Assembly: GCA_947493535.1 (NCBI GenBank)
Contig: CANLRK010000003.1
Location: 1-64,000, forward strand
DNA from: an uncultured Flavobacteriaceae bacterium
Lineage (GTDB): Bacteria; Bacteroidota; Bacteroidia; Flavobacteriales; Flavobacteriaceae
DNA length: 64,000 nt
Direction: 5' to 3'
Shown in pieces: positions 1 to 9,793 of the stretch (positions within the stretch are counted from its first letter, which is position 1; every line of letters starts with the position of its first letter). The translations under genes and the position numbers were made by a program. Below the pieces are notes generated by a model that was not told the DNA's origin, did no database searches, and saw only the letters and a list, made by a program, of their open reading frames with translations.

Positions 1-296
1 TCTATAGAAATAAACACATCTTGAGAAAACTGTCTTTTTTCTATAATTAAGTTGTATATGTTTTGACTCAATAGTGGTTTGTAGTTTGAGTCGGATATTT
101 GTATTTGAAATGTACCTTTTACTTCATTAAATAAGTTTTTTAATGAAGAATTAGCAGTGGCACTATGTCCATTCATTTCTTCTAAGTTAACCGGAGCTAA
201 CTCGTATTGCTTTTGGATATTTTTATTTTTTTGTCCGTAAGACAAGCAAGAAAATAAAACCATAAGCACTGTTAAAAGAGTAACGCTTCTTTTCAT
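1..296 (-). CDS. Secreted or lipoprotein of unknown function, 3' part cut by the window edge
   Basis: A minus-strand frame opens with ATG at 296-294 and stays open to base 1, so only the first 98 codons are in the window. It begins MKRSVTLLTVLMVLFSCLSY, an export signal. The LFSC stretch could be a lipobox, but the following SYGQ could equally be a signal peptidase I site. The mature part is polar, with several Asn and Gln residues and no motif I recognise. It reads away from sppA, with the 297-674 gap between them. Function unknown; that it is a real exported protein is inferred from the signal sequence. Confidence 0.6.
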   Translation of the reverse strand, partial: MKRSVTLLTVLMVLFSCLSYGQKNKNIQKQYELAPVNLEEMNGHSATANSSLKNLFNEVKGTFQIQISDSNYKPLLSQNIYNLIIEKRQFSQDVFISI

Positions 297-674
297 AGTA
301 TTAAGTGTTATTTTTTAAATATTATATAAGAATTTGCAAATACGCTAATAGGAACATTAGCTATGTAGGTGTAAGCTTTTTTTATCATAAAGCTTGATAA
401 AATAAAGTAAGTTCTTTTTTGTTATAGGGTGTGTTCATTTCACTAAATAAACTTTAACATTGGTTAATTTTTATGTGAAATTAAGATAATTTTAAGATAT
501 ATCAAGAAGGTTCGATTAAATACTAAAATAGTCGTCTAAAGGCTGTTTTTTGTATTTAATTCTTTTGTTTAGTGTTGTTTATGGGTTTAAAACCTTTTTT
601 GATTTTAACTAAAAAAAGGCAACTTAAATTAAGTTGCCTTTCCTATTATTGTTTCGTTTAATTAGAGTAACGTG
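297..674. other. Intergenic gap between a secreted-protein gene and sppA
   Basis: This 378-base AT-rich gap lies between two minus-strand genes. It holds the sppA terminator (615-641) and presumably the promoter of the truncated gene ending at 296, although I find no good TAnnTTTG box on the minus strand. I see no convincing ORF, RNA gene or repeat. A short GGTT/AACC stem near 584-594 followed by six T is too weak to call. Confidence 0.5.
611..641 (-). terminator. Terminator of sppA
   Basis: AAAGGCAACTT and AAGTTGCCTTT form a perfect 11-bp stem with a 5-base AAATT loop at 615-641. Read on the minus strand it is followed by a run of T (bases 617-611). It sits about 35 bases after the sppA stop codon, so it most likely ends the sppA transcript. 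Confidence 0.8.
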
Positions 675-2450
675 TTACTTGATAGTTATTTCATATGGTA
701 ATAACATTTGCGCGCCTTCCATTTTTGTAATGGTTTTCATTTTTTCTATTATGTGGTAGTTTTGTACACCAATTTCTTCTTTTAGTAACTCTTCTTTAGT
801 TTGTATAAAACCAAAGTCTTGAAACATTTTCTCAAAATCTTTTTCGTAAACAGGAAGCTCTTTTAGTTTATAGTTTTCTAGCTCAGCGGCTTCAGCTGCT
901 CTTTGAATAGCAAGGTCTAAACCACCTAATTCATCTACTAAACCTATTTTTAATGCATCGGCACCTGTCCAAACTCTACCTTGTGCTATTTCATGAACAG
1001 CTTCTTTTTGCATTCCTCTACCAGTAGCTACTCTGCTAGTAAATAACTCGTAAATATCTACAACTCCTTCTTTAATAATACTTCTTTGTTCTTCTTTCAT
1101 AGGTTCAAAAAAGCTATAGGTAATAGCGTTTTTATTGGTAGTTACTTGCTCTGCGTTTATACCTATATTATTCATAAACTCATGAGCATTAGGTAAGGTT
1201 CCAAAAACACCGATACTTCCTGTTATAGTACTAGGTTCGGCAATTATTTTATTGGCGTTACATGAAATATAATACCCTCCTGATGCAGCAAGGTTACCCA
1301 TAGAAACAATTACTGGTTTTACAGCTTTTGTTAGTTCAATTTCTCTCCAAATTAATTCACTAGCTAATGCACTTCCTCCAGGAGAGTTTACACGTAATAC
1401 AACTGCTTTTATTTTTTCATCTTCACGAGCCTTTTTTAATGCTTTATTGATGACACCTTGTCCAATTTCTTTTTCATCTCCCTCACCATACATTATTTGT
1501 CCTTGTGCGTAGATAACTGCAATTTTATCTTTTATTTTTAATTGTTTGGCTTTGTTTTTAGCTGCAGAATATTTGGCATAGTCATAAATATTAACAGACT
1601 CTAAGTCTTCATCGTTAGCTAACCCAATTTTTGTTTTGATGCTTTTTTCAAATTCATCAGCATAAACAAGTTTATCTATTAATTTTGATGAAACGGCTAA
1701 TTTTGCATTTCTAGTTAATAAATTATCGGCTATGGTATCAAGCTGAGCAGTTTGAATATTTCTGCTAGCACCTATTTCTTTTTTCATTTCTGACCAGATA
1801 GAGTTAAGAAAAACTGAAATCTGCTCTCTGTTAGCTTCACTCATTTCTTGAGCTAAATACGGTTCAACAGCGCTTTTGTATTTACCATGACGAATAACCT
1901 CCATCTTTAAACCGTATTTTTCTTGAAAGTCTTTAAAGTATAGTATTTCGGTAGCCAATCCTTTAAAGTCTAATGCACCTACTGGGTTTAAATAAATAGA
2001 ATCGGCTACGGAGTTTAAGTAATAGTCTTTTTGACCTATTATATCACCGTAGGCATAAATGAATTTACCTGATTTTTTAAACTCAATTAAAGCATCTCTT
2101 AAGGCTTTAGTTTGAGCCATTCCGGCTTGTAGTTGATTGTTTTCTATGGTAATTCCTTTAATTTTATCGTCTGTTGCAGCATATTCAATTGCATCAATGA
2201 TATTGAACAATCCGTTATATTTTTTATTTCCCTTAAACAGTTCGTTTAGTTCACCATAATCAAAATTACCTGCATAATCAGGCATCTCTTCATCAAGGTT
2301 TAAAGCCAGTACTGAGTTTTCTTTTATAGTAACAGTATCTTTACCACCACTACCTAATAATGCACCTAGTATTACTAAGAAAAAGAAACATAAGCCAATG
2401 AAAACGGCAATTCCTACAACGGTTGATAATACTCTTTTTAAAAAATTCAT
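675..2450 (-). CDS. sppA: Signal peptide peptidase SppA, 67K type
   Basis: A 591-residue membrane-bound serine protease of the long, tandem-domain SppA class (peptidase family S49), which degrades leftover signal peptides in the inner membrane. An N-terminal membrane anchor (about residues 8-33) is followed by two S49 domains. The catalytic lysine is in HGKYKSAVEP (K192) and the nucleophile serine in MGNLAASGGYY (S390), matching the Lys-Ser dyad of the E. coli enzyme. RVNSPGGS around residues 353-360 is the conserved substrate-strand region. Length is normal for the family. It has its own terminator and lies divergent from the folK fusion, so it is probably a single-gene transcript. Confidence 0.95.
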   Translation of the reverse strand: MNFLKRVLSTVVGIAVFIGLCFFFLVILGALLGSGGKDTVTIKENSVLALNLDEEMPDYAGNFDYGELNELFKGNKKYNGLFNIIDAIEYAATDDKIKGITIENNQLQAGMAQTKALRDALIEFKKSGKFIYAYGDIIGQKDYYLNSVADSIYLNPVGALDFKGLATEILYFKDFQEKYGLKMEVIRHGKYKSAVEPYLAQEMSEANREQISVFLNSIWSEMKKEIGASRNIQTAQLDTIADNLLTRNAKLAVSSKLIDKLVYADEFEKSIKTKIGLANDEDLESVNIYDYAKYSAAKNKAKQLKIKDKIAVIYAQGQIMYGEGDEKEIGQGVINKALKKAREDEKIKAVVLRVNSPGGSALASELIWREIELTKAVKPVIVSMGNLAASGGYYISCNANKIIAEPSTITGSIGVFGTLPNAHEFMNNIGINAEQVTTNKNAITYSFFEPMKEEQRSIIKEGVVDIYELFTSRVATGRGMQKEAVHEIAQGRVWTGADALKIGLVDELGGLDLAIQRAAEAAELENYKLKELPVYEKDFEKMFQDFGFIQTKEELLKEEIGVQNYHIIEKMKTITKMEGAQMLLPYEITIK

Positions 2451-2484
2451 TTGTTATTTATTTAGTTTATACTTCCCAAAAGGA

Positions 2485-2514
2485 TTGATTAAGGTTAAAA
2501 AAACTGTAGCTTTG
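2485..2514 (+). promoter_or_regulatory. Promoter of the folK-dNK fusion gene
   Basis: TTG at 2485-2487, 19 bases, then TAGCTTTG at 2507-2514 match the Bacteroidota sigma consensus (TTG/TTTG, N19, TAnnTTTG). Transcription would begin near 2520, about 35 bases before the TTG start codon at 2556. Confidence 0.6.
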
Positions 2515-2555
2515 TGGGCTATCATTTATATATTACACTGTAAGTCTGTATTTAA

Positions 2556-3683
2556 TTGAAATTGTTACAAAAAATATTTATTTCATTAGGAACCAATCAA
2601 GGCAATAGGTTGCAAAACCTACAAAATGCTATTGATTTAATTTATGAACAGATAGGTAGTGTTCTTGAAATATCATCGGTTTATGAAACAAGTTCATGGG
2701 GCTTTGAATCGGAGGACTTTTTAAATTGTTGTGTGGCAATTCACACATTGTTGACTCCTGAAGAATTACTTAACAAACTTAAAGAGGTTGAAATAAGTTT
2801 AGGAAGAAAGCAAAAAACGAAAACTACTTATGAAGCAAGAATAATTGATGCAGATATTTTATTTTATGAAAGTATAACTATTACTACTAAAAACTTAACG
2901 ATTCCTCATGTTGCAATTGCGGATAGAAAATTTGTTTTACAACCATTGGCAGATATTGCTTCGGAATATAAGCACCCTGTTTTACAGTGTACAGTGGCAG
3001 ATTTGCTGCATAATTGTAATGATGAAAGCACAATAAGCAAAGTTGCTTTAAAGCTTGGGAATCCATTTAATAGCCGTGTTTTTTCAAAGTATAATTTTGT
3101 AACTATAGAAGGTAATATTGGAAGTGGAAAAACATCTTTGGCTTCAATGTTAGCACAAGATTTTAATGCGAAATTAATTCTGGAGCGTTTTGCAGATAAT
3201 GCTTTTTTACCCAAGTTTTATAAAGATCAAGAACGATTTGCTTTCCCACTAGAAATGAGTTTTTTGGCTGATAGATATAAACAATTATCAGAAGATATTG
3301 CTCAATATGATTTGTTTAAGGAATTTGTGGTAGCCGACTATCATATTTCTAAGTCGCTTACTTTTGCGAAAGTAACTCTTCCAGAAGATGAGTTTGCATT
3401 GTATAGAAAATTTTTCAATGTTATTTATAAAGACATGCAACAACCCGAGCTGTATGTATATTTATATCAGAATACAGAACGGTTACTTAAAAATATTGCC
3501 AAGCGTGGTAGAACCTATGAGCAAGATATTCAGCCTGACTATTTAGAACAAATAAACAAAGGTTATGTAGAGTTTATAAAGTCACAGCCAAATTTAAATG
3601 TAAAAATTATTGACGTTTCTGAATTAGACTTTGTAGCTAATAGAGCAGATTTTCTAAAAATATTAAAACAAATAGTTTCGTAA
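2556..3683 (+). CDS. folK: Fusion of HPPK (FolK) and deoxynucleoside kinase
   Basis: A 375-residue two-domain protein. Residues 1-160 are 6-hydroxymethyl-7,8-dihydropterin pyrophosphokinase, a step in folate synthesis: FISLGTNQGNR at the start, the RIIDADIL metal/ATP motif near 95-102, and IPHVAIADRKFVLQPL. Residues 180-375 are a deoxynucleoside kinase of the dCK/dGK type: P-loop GNIGSGKT (186-193) and a LID-like RGRTYEQD. The start must be TTG at 2556 (or 2562), because an in-frame TAA ends at 2555 and no ATG is available. Non-TK1 kinases of this type in aquatic flavobacteria are reported, as I recall, to prefer deoxyadenosine; the specificity here is inferred. Confidence 0.92.
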   Translation: MKLLQKIFISLGTNQGNRLQNLQNAIDLIYEQIGSVLEISSVYETSSWGFESEDFLNCCVAIHTLLTPEELLNKLKEVEISLGRKQKTKTTYEARIIDADILFYESITITTKNLTIPHVAIADRKFVLQPLADIASEYKHPVLQCTVADLLHNCNDESTISKVALKLGNPFNSRVFSKYNFVTIEGNIGSGKTSLASMLAQDFNAKLILERFADNAFLPKFYKDQERFAFPLEMSFLADRYKQLSEDIAQYDLFKEFVVADYHISKSLTFAKVTLPEDEFALYRKFFNVIYKDMQQPELYVYLYQNTERLLKNIAKRGRTYEQDIQPDYLEQINKGYVEFIKSQPNLNVKIIDVSELDFVANRADFLKILKQIVS

Positions 3684-3688
3684 AATAA

Positions 3689-4045
3689 ATGACAACATTT
3701 GAAATGATATCATTATATGCAATGACATGTTTATATCTATTTACAGGAGTTTGTCATTTTTTATACCCTAAGGTGTTTATTAAAATAACACCAAGTTGGG
3801 TACCTTGCCCTAAGGCTACAAATATAATTGTGGGTTTTATTGAAATAATGTTAGGAGTTTTGTTGTTAATACCTTTGGTACGCAGTTATGCAGCTTTAGC
3901 AATTATTTGTTTGCTCATAGCAATATTTCCAGCAAATGTAAAGCACTATTTTCAAGAAAAACAAAAAAACAGGTATGTGTTGGCTACTATGCTACGGCTC
4001 CCTTTACAGTTGTTACTTATTTATTGGGCGTACACTTTTATATAG
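3689..4045 (+). CDS. DoxX-like small integral membrane protein
   Basis: A 118-residue protein with four predicted membrane helices (about 5-23, 45-63, 67-82 and 100-117). It resembles the DoxX/DoxD-like family: a Gly and His near the end of helix 1 (FTGVCHFLYP), a PSWVP segment, and IEIMLGVLLLIP in helix 2. It follows the folK fusion by five bases and probably shares its transcript. DoxX-family members are linked to quinone or thiol redox chemistry in membranes, but no catalytic residue can be assigned here, so the role is unknown. Confidence 0.7.
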   Translation: MTTFEMISLYAMTCLYLFTGVCHFLYPKVFIKITPSWVPCPKATNIIVGFIEIMLGVLLLIPLVRSYAALAIICLLIAIFPANVKHYFQEKQKNRYVLATMLRLPLQLLLIYWAYTFI

Positions 4046-4053
4046 AGCTGTTC

Positions 4054-4581
4054 TTATGATAGTTTTACTAACAAATCCCATAATACCACTCCACAGGTAA
4101 CAGAAATATTTAAGGAATGCTTTGTACCTAATTGTGGTATTTCAATGCAAGTATCAGAGGCTGAAACTACTTCTTGTTGCACTCCTTTTACTTCGTTGCC
4201 AAGAACGATAGCTAGCTTTTTATTTTCTGGAGGAGAAAATTCATTTAGCATAATAGCATTTTCAGCTTGCTCAATACTAGCTATCATTACCCCTTCTTTT
4301 TGAAGTTCTTTTAGTAATGATATTGTGTCTTTTTTATATTCCCACGCTACAGAGTCTGTGGCTCCTAGTGCAGTACGTTGGATATCTTTATTTGGTGGAG
4401 TAGCGGTGATGCCGCATAGATATACTTTATCAATTAAAAAAGCATCACTAGATCTAAAAACAGAGCCTACATTATTAGCACTTCTAATATTATCTAAAAT
4501 TACAATTAGGGGTGTTTTTTTAGCCGATTTAAATTCCTCGATAGATTTTCGGTCTAATTCTCTATTTTTTAATTTTCTCAC
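4054..4581 (-). CDS. SpoU/TrmH family RNA 2'-O-methyltransferase
   Basis: A 175-residue SPOUT-class methyltransferase that moves a methyl group from S-adenosylmethionine to a ribose 2'-OH of tRNA or rRNA. The three SpoU motifs are visible: LDNIRSANNVGSVFRSSDAF (motif 1, near 29-48), IVLGNEVKGV (motif 2) and IEIPQLGTKHSLNISVTCGV (motif 3, knot and SAM pocket). It is short and has no N-terminal RNA-binding domain, as in TrmL/TrmH-like forms. The target nucleotide cannot be told from sequence. It faces the DoxX-like gene head-on with eight bases between them. Confidence 0.85.
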   Translation of the reverse strand: MRKLKNRELDRKSIEEFKSAKKTPLIVILDNIRSANNVGSVFRSSDAFLIDKVYLCGITATPPNKDIQRTALGATDSVAWEYKKDTISLLKELQKEGVMIASIEQAENAIMLNEFSPPENKKLAIVLGNEVKGVQQEVVSASDTCIEIPQLGTKHSLNISVTCGVVLWDLLVKLS

Positions 4582-4633
4582 GTCACCTATTTTTTAATTG
4601 ATTGCAAAAGTCAATAAAATAACGGATAAAAAA

Positions 4634-4656
4634 AAGCGCTCATTAAAAGAGCGCTT
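4634..4656 (-). terminator. Terminator of the DUF1573 gene
   Basis: AAGCGCTC (4634-4641) and GAGCGCTT (4649-4656) form a perfect 8-bp GC-containing stem with a 7-base loop. On the minus strand it is followed by a T run. It lies 22 bases beyond the stop codon of the minus-strand gene at 4678. Confidence 0.8.
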
Positions 4657-4677
4657 CTATTTTGTTATAAAAAAGAT

Positions 4678-5124
4678 TTATTTGTTAGCCATCTTTTTTA
4701 AGTGTTTCTTTTTAGGGTTTGCACTAGCGTTAGGGTTTGCTAATACTTTACCTTTAATGCGAACTACCTTTGTAGGAGCATTAGTAGCATTTGATGTAAC
4801 TGTAATACTTTTTGAAAAAGGCTGTCCTCCTCTTTTAGTATCATACTTTACTTTCATTACTGCAGATTCACCAGGTAAAATAGGCTCTGTAGGTTTTGTA
4901 GGAACTGTACATCCACAAGAACCTTTAGTTTTTGTTATAATTAAAGGTGCATCTCCAGTGTTTTTAATAACAAACTCACGCTCGCCGTTAGAAGCATAAG
5001 CTACTTCTCCATAATCAATAACTTCTTGTTCAAACTCAATTTGAGCTCCTTTTTTTTCTTGAGCGTTAACTCCTGTAAATAATGTAATAGCAAATACAAA
5101 TGCGATTAATTTTTTCATGATCAT
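4678..5124 (-). CDS. DUF1573 secreted protein
   Basis: A 148-residue exported protein with a clear signal peptide ending at VNAQ. The most likely start is the second methionine (ATG at 5118), since MKKLIAFVFAITLF is a standard signal; the frame can also start at 5124 (MIMKK). The mature part carries the DUF1573 Ig-like beta sandwich: IEFEQEVIDYGEV, EFVIKNTGDAPLIIT and KGSCGCTVP, the last with its paired cysteines. A Lys-rich tail closes it. Such proteins are abundant in Bacteroidota and their function is not established. A minus-strand TACTTTTG box (5191-5184) may be its -7 element. Confidence 0.85.
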   Translation of the reverse strand: MIMKKLIAFVFAITLFTGVNAQEKKGAQIEFEQEVIDYGEVAYASNGEREFVIKNTGDAPLIITKTKGSCGCTVPTKPTEPILPGESAVMKVKYDTKRGGQPFSKSITVTSNATNAPTKVVRIKGKVLANPNASANPKKKHLKKMANK

Positions 5125-5269
5125 TAATTGTTTTTATGTGGTATTAAATTTCTCAATAATGATGCCAAAATTGGCAAGCCTTCCAAAAGTACTAAATCTT
5201 TAAAGAATTAAAAATAATATTCTGCTAATTTCATTAAATTCGCAGCATAACACCGTAAACCGAAATACA

Positions 5270-7867
5270 TTGGCATCTAAAACAAAAAAAGTTACTCCAT
5301 TAATGAAGCAATATAATAGCATTAAGGCTAAATATCCTGATGCAATGTTGTTGTTTAGAGTAGGAGATTTTTACGAAACTTTTGGAGATGATGCCGTTAA
5401 GGCTGCACAGGTGTTAGGGATTACTTTGACCTATAGAAATAACGGAGGTGATAAAACCGAGTTGGCAGGATTCCCACATCATTCGGTTAATACGTATCTG
5501 CCAAAATTGGTTAAGGCAGGTATGCGCGTAGCAATATGTGACCAGTTAGAAGATCCGAAACAGACAAAGTCTATTGTAAAAAGAGGAGTAACAGAACTTG
5601 TTACTCCAGGTGTTGCTTTAAATGATGAAGTATTGCATTCCAAAACTAACAACTTTTTATGTGCGTTACAGTTTGGTAAAAAAACAATAGGAGTTTCTTT
5701 TTTAGATGTTTCTACGGGAGAGTTTTTAGTGTCAGAAGGTAATCGGGAATATATTGATAAACTGTTGCAAAACTTTAACCCGAGTGAGGTGTTAGTATCA
5801 AAAAAGGCTAAAGCAATTTTTTTAGATTTTTTTGGAAACGATTATCATTCCTTTTTTTTAGAAGATTGGCTTTTTAAATCTGAATATGCAAATGAAACAT
5901 TAACCAATCATTTTAAAACAAATTCATTAAAAGGGTTTGGAGTTGAGCATTTAGAAGAAGGAATAATAGGAGCAGGAGCAATTTTTTATTATTTGTCTGA
6001 AACGCAACATAGCAAGCTAGAGCATATTACAGCAATTAATCGAATAGCAGAAGATGAGTATGTTTGGATGGATAGATTTACGGTTCGTAACTTAGAATTA
6101 TACGGTTCAAATTCTCTTAATGCGGTAACGTTGTTGGATGTTATAGATAAAACAATTTCACCTATGGGAGGTAGATTGTTAAAGCGCTGGTTAGCATTGC
6201 CTCTAAAGAATGTTGCTAAAATACAACAACGTCATCAGGTAGTTTCATATTTACTGGATGAAACTACAGTATTTGATAAAATACGCAACTATACTAAACA
6301 AATTGGCGATTTAGAACGGTTAATTTCTAAAATAGCTACTCAGAAAGTCAACCCAAGAGAAGTAATTCAGTTAAAAAATTCGTTAGAAGCTATTGTACCT
6401 ATAAAAGCATTAGCTGTTAACTGTAGTAATGAGGCATTAAAAGCTATAGGGGATAACTTACATGGTTGCGATTTGTTACGAGCAAAAATAAAAGAAACCT
6501 TAAATGAAGATGCTCCTGTTGCTATTGCTAAAGGAAATGCTATAGCTAGTGGGTTTTCAAATGAGCTGGATGAATACCGTTCTTTGGCTTTTTCAGGGAA
6601 GGATTACCTAGATAACATGTTGCAGCGAGAAACAGAAGCAACAGGAATAACTTCACTTAAAATAGCATCAAATAATGTTTTCGGCTATTATATAGAAGTT
6701 AGAAACACGCATAAAGATAAAGTGCCAGATACTTGGGTACGTAAACAAACACTGGTAAATGCTGAGCGCTATATTACGGAAGAGTTAAAAGAATATGAGG
6801 CAAAAATTTTAGGTGCTGAAGAGAAAATTGCTGCTTTAGAGCAACAGTTGTTTACCGACTTAGTTTTGTGGATGACCAACTATATTAAATCAGTGCAACA
6901 GAATGCAAATCTTATTGCTCAGTTAGATTGTTTATGTGCTTTCGCAGAATTAGCACAAATTAACAACTACGTACTCCCAATTATAGATGATTCATTTGAG
7001 TTAGATATTAAAAACGGACGTCATCCTGTAATAGAAAAGCAGCTGCCTTTAGGAGAAGTGTATATTGCTAATGATGTATATTTAGATGTATCTACACAAC
7101 AACTAATCATGATTACGGGGCCTAATATGTCAGGTAAGTCAGCAATACTTCGTCAAACAGCATTGATAGTGTTATTGGCTCAAATGGGAAGTTTTGTGCC
7201 TGCGGATTCTGCACGAATAGGATTGGTAGATAAGATATTTACTCGTGTAGGAGCTAGTGATAATATCAGTATGGGGGAATCTACATTTATGGTAGAAATG
7301 AATGAAACAGCTTCCATATTGAATAATTTATCAGATAGAAGTTTGGTTTTGTTAGATGAAATAGGAAGAGGTACAAGTACTTATGATGGAGTTTCGATAG
7401 CTTGGGCTATTTCAGAATACATACACGAGCATCCTTCCAAAGCAAAAACCTTATTTGCGACGCATTATCATGAATTAAATGAAATGACTGAAACATTTAA
7501 ACGAATTAAAAACTTTAATGTATCAGTTAAAGAAACAAAAGATAATGTGCTTTTTTTACGAAAACTAGAAGCAGGAGGTAGTCATCATAGTTTTGGTATT
7601 CATGTAGCAAAAATGGCAGGTATGCCTCAGCAGGTTATTCGAAAAGCAAATAAAATTTTAAAAAAATTAGAAAAATCTCATTCTTCTGAAGAATTAACGG
7701 ATACTATTCAAGCAGCACAAGATGAAATGCAATTAAGCTTTTTTAATTTAGATGATCCGTTGTTAGAAGAGTTAAAGGATGAGATATTACATACTGATAT
7801 TGATACACTTACACCTATTGAAGCCTTAATGAAATTGAATGAAATTAAGCGAATGTTAGTTAAGTAG
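5270..7867 (+). CDS. mutS: DNA mismatch repair protein MutS
   Basis: An 865-residue MutS that recognises mismatches as a dimer and recruits MutL. The mismatch-binding [11 protein letters not shown] (Phe-x-Glu) is near residue 30. The C-terminal ATPase has Walker [11 protein letters not shown] and Walker [17 protein letters not shown], with the signature [14 protein letters not shown] between them. The start is TTG at 5270: it gives the family-typical [16 protein letters not shown], whereas the next ATG would remove the conserved lead-in. No clear terminator follows; the 160 bases after it hold only AT-rich hairpins and a TATATTTG box at 7894-7901. Confidence 0.97.
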   Translation: MASKTKKVTPLMKQYNSIKAKYPDAMLLFRVGDFYETFGDDAVKAAQVLGITLTYRNNGGDKTELAGFPHHSVNTYLPKLVKAGMRVAICDQLEDPKQTKSIVKRGVTELVTPGVALNDEVLHSKTNNFLCALQFGKKTIGVSFLDVSTGEFLVSEGNREYIDKLLQNFNPSEVLVSKKAKAIFLDFFGNDYHSFFLEDWLFKSEYANETLTNHFKTNSLKGFGVEHLEEGIIGAGAIFYYLSETQHSKLEHITAINRIAEDEYVWMDRFTVRNLELYGSNSLNAVTLLDVIDKTISPMGGRLLKRWLALPLKNVAKIQQRHQVVSYLLDETTVFDKIRNYTKQIGDLERLISKIATQKVNPREVIQLKNSLEAIVPIKALAVNCSNEALKAIGDNLHGCDLLRAKIKETLNEDAPVAIAKGNAIASGFSNELDEYRSLAFSGKDYLDNMLQRETEATGITSLKIASNNVFGYYIEVRNTHKDKVPDTWVRKQTLVNAERYITEELKEYEAKILGAEEKIAALEQQLFTDLVLWMTNYIKSVQQNANLIAQLDCLCAFAELAQINNYVLPIIDDSFELDIKNGRHPVIEKQLPLGEVYIANDVYLDVSTQQLIMITGPNMSGKSAILRQTALIVLLAQMGSFVPADSARIGLVDKIFTRVGASDNISMGESTFMVEMNETASILNNLSDRSLVLLDEIGRGTSTYDGVSIAWAISEYIHEHPSKAKTLFATHYHELNEMTETFKRIKNFNVSVKETKDNVLFLRKLEAGGSHHSFGIHVAKMAGMPQQVIRKANKILKKLEKSHSSEELTDTIQAAQDEMQLSFFNLDDPLLEELKDEILHTDIDTLTPIEALMKLNEIKRMLVK

Positions 7868-8027
7868 CTGAAAAACAACTGTTTTTTATCGAGTATATTT
7901 GTTTTTCAACGAAAAAACATCTTGTTTTTTGTTGTGAAACTGTATTTATTTGTTGTGAATCAACTTTTTATATATATTTACACTCTCCCAAGAAAACATA
8001 ACTCGTTCAATTTTAAAAAGTTATGTT

Positions 8028-8429
8028 ATGAAAATATTTTACGTATTCCTACTAAGTGTATTAGTTTTGTCTTGTGAAAAAGATGAAATAACACCACACC
8101 AAGAAGTATTGTCTAAAAATGATATGTTAGGAACTTGGAAAGTTTCTTACTTAGAACATGCAGATGTTACTGAGTTGTCAGATTATGTTTTTGATTTTAA
8201 TCCTGATAATGAATTGGTAATTACTAAAAACGAAGAAGTGACTTTAGGAACTTGGGAGATACGAAGCAATGGTAAGGAGTTAAAAATATTAATTCCAGAA
8301 AAAGAATATCCGTTACGAACTTTACATAGTGAGTGGCATGTAAACAATGCTACTGTTGAAAATATAAAATTAACAGAAACAAATAGTGATAATGGATTTT
8401 TAGAAAAATCACATTTCGCACGATTATAG
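8028..8429 (+). CDS. Small lipoprotein, possibly lipocalin-like
   Basis: A 133-residue predicted lipoprotein: signal sequence MKIFYVFLLSVLVLSC with the lipobox cysteine at position 16, followed by acidic EKDE, a common surface-export-like start in Bacteroidota. The mature part has an LGTWKVSYLE segment and a second GTWEI strand, the spacing seen in lipocalin-like or DUF4923-type beta barrels, but I cannot assign a family with certainty. A TATATTTG box at 7894-7901 could be its promoter. It ends at a shared bidirectional terminator. Function unknown. Confidence 0.75.
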   Translation: MKIFYVFLLSVLVLSCEKDEITPHQEVLSKNDMLGTWKVSYLEHADVTELSDYVFDFNPDNELVITKNEEVTLGTWEIRSNGKELKILIPEKEYPLRTLHSEWHVNNATVENIKLTETNSDNGFLEKSHFARL

Positions 8430-8456
8430 CTAATAGTAGTTTTTTTGAATAGTTAG

Positions 8457-8490
8457 AAAAACACGATAAATAATTGTTTATCGTGTTTTT
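8457..8490. terminator. Bidirectional terminator between the lipoprotein and kdtA
   Basis: A perfect 14-bp stem (AAAAACACGATAAA at 8457-8470; TTTATCGTGTTTTT at 8477-8490) with loop TAATTG. Built-in A and T tracts let it act in both directions. The right arm starts exactly on the kdtA stop codon (8480-8478 on the minus strand), so the arm includes coding bases of kdtA. Confidence 0.85.
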
Positions 8491-9713
8491 CTTATATAGT
8501 TAATTACAGTATCAGTAGCTCCCTTTTTTTTAGCAATATAAATTTTGTTCTTTTTTCCAGTTAGCTCCCTTATAGTTTTATTTGTTACTAAAGAGCTTAT
8601 AATTTGATTATACTCATTTTCTGAACTAACAGGTAGCATCCCTTTAAGATGAACTAAATCGATAGCTTCTTGAAATTTATCATACTCAGGGCCAATTATT
8701 ATCGGAATACCAAAAACCGCTGGCTCTAATGTGTTGTGTAAGCCTGTTTTAAAACCACCACCAACATAAGCTATAGAAGCATAACTATATATCTTAGTTA
8801 AAATGCCTATAGTGTCAATAATAAACACACTGTACTCAGCTAAATTTTTGTTATGCATTTCAGAGTGTAAAACTACAGGTTTTGAAATGCTGTTTTTTAG
8901 CTTTTCAATATGACTATTATTGATGTTGTGAGGAGCAATAATGTGTTTAATGGTGTTGGGGCTATTATTTAGGTGGTTTAAATAAATAGTTTCATCATCA
9001 GGCCAAGAGCTTCCATAAACAATGGTAGTTTTTTTGTCTATGAAGACTTCTATGAACGGTAGAGAATTATCGCGTTTAACAATTTCAGAAACTCTATCAA
9101 AGCGTGTATCTCCATTAACACTTACATTAGTTTTATTAATTTTTTGAAGTAATAGTTTTGAAGTTTCATTTTGAACAAAAAAATGCTCAAAACTGTTTAA
9201 AAATTTTAACATCCACTTACCATGCCATTTAAAGAATGTCTGGTTTTGTCTGAAAATTCCAGAAACTAAAAGGGTGCGAATATTTTCTTTTTTTAATTGA
9301 GTTAAATAGTTGGGCCAAAATTCATATTTAACAAAAATAGCCATGTCTGGATGTACAAGTTTTAAAAATTGTTTGGCATTTTTTTTAGTATCTAATGGGA
9401 GGTAAGTAATTACATCAGCAACCGAGCTATTTTTTTTAACCTCGTAACCGGAAGGCGAAAAAAAGCTAACTATGGTTTTATGGTTTGGATAAACTTGTTT
9501 TAGTTGTTCAATAATAGGCAAGCCTTGTTCAAACTCGCCTAATGAAGCACAATGAATCCAGATAGTTTTGTCATTACTGTTTATCTTGTTTTGTAATTGG
9601 TTAAAAACACTTTTTCTTCCTTCTACAAATAGTTTTAGTTTAGGATTGAAAAAAGCAATTATTCTGAGTATAAAACTTGTAAAATGAATAAGGATGTTAT
9701 AAATATGAATCAA
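8478..9713 (-). CDS. waaA: 3-deoxy-D-manno-octulosonic acid (KDO) transferase
   Basis: A 411-residue inner-membrane glycosyltransferase (GT30) that adds KDO to lipid A precursor, an early step of LPS core synthesis. An N-terminal membrane anchor (about 5-22) is followed by two Rossmann domains. Visible motifs are WIHCASLGEFEQG, with the catalytic glutamate at residue 60, EFWPNYL, GSSWPDDE near 234-241, and YVGGGFKTGLHNTLEPAVFG, which binds CMP-KDO. Length is normal. It lies divergent from the aminotransferase-galE pair, so the neighbourhood concerns envelope sugars. Confidence 0.93.
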   Translation of the reverse strand: MIHIYNILIHFTSFILRIIAFFNPKLKLFVEGRKSVFNQLQNKINSNDKTIWIHCASLGEFEQGLPIIEQLKQVYPNHKTIVSFFSPSGYEVKKNSSVADVITYLPLDTKKNAKQFLKLVHPDMAIFVKYEFWPNYLTQLKKENIRTLLVSGIFRQNQTFFKWHGKWMLKFLNSFEHFFVQNETSKLLLQKINKTNVSVNGDTRFDRVSEIVKRDNSLPFIEVFIDKKTTIVYGSSWPDDETIYLNHLNNSPNTIKHIIAPHNINNSHIEKLKNSISKPVVLHSEMHNKNLAEYSVFIIDTIGILTKIYSYASIAYVGGGFKTGLHNTLEPAVFGIPIIIGPEYDKFQEAIDLVHLKGMLPVSSENEYNQIISSLVTNKTIRELTGKKNKIYIAKKKGATDTVINYIRKTR

Positions 9714-9793
9714 AGCTTCCGAAGTAAATAAAATTCTATTAGCTAAAATACATTTCTTAAATCAAAATCAAGAAATAAACAGATTCCTTTTTG

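Noticed and set aside
4325-4999. Plus-strand open frames across 4325-4597 and 4598-4999
   Set aside because: They run antisense to the SpoU methyltransferase and the DUF1573 gene, have no family features and overlap the terminator at 4634; they are shadows.
5163-5176. Short palindrome TGCCAAAATTGGCA upstream of the DUF1573 gene
   Set aside because: Six-base arms are expected by chance many times in 64 kb; position near a possible transcription start is suggestive but not enough.
7907-7934. Hairpin CAACGAAAAAACA with TGTTTTTTGTTG after mutS
   Set aside because: Nearly all A-T pairs, with a bulge and no T tract afterwards; too weak to be called a terminator or a regulatory element.
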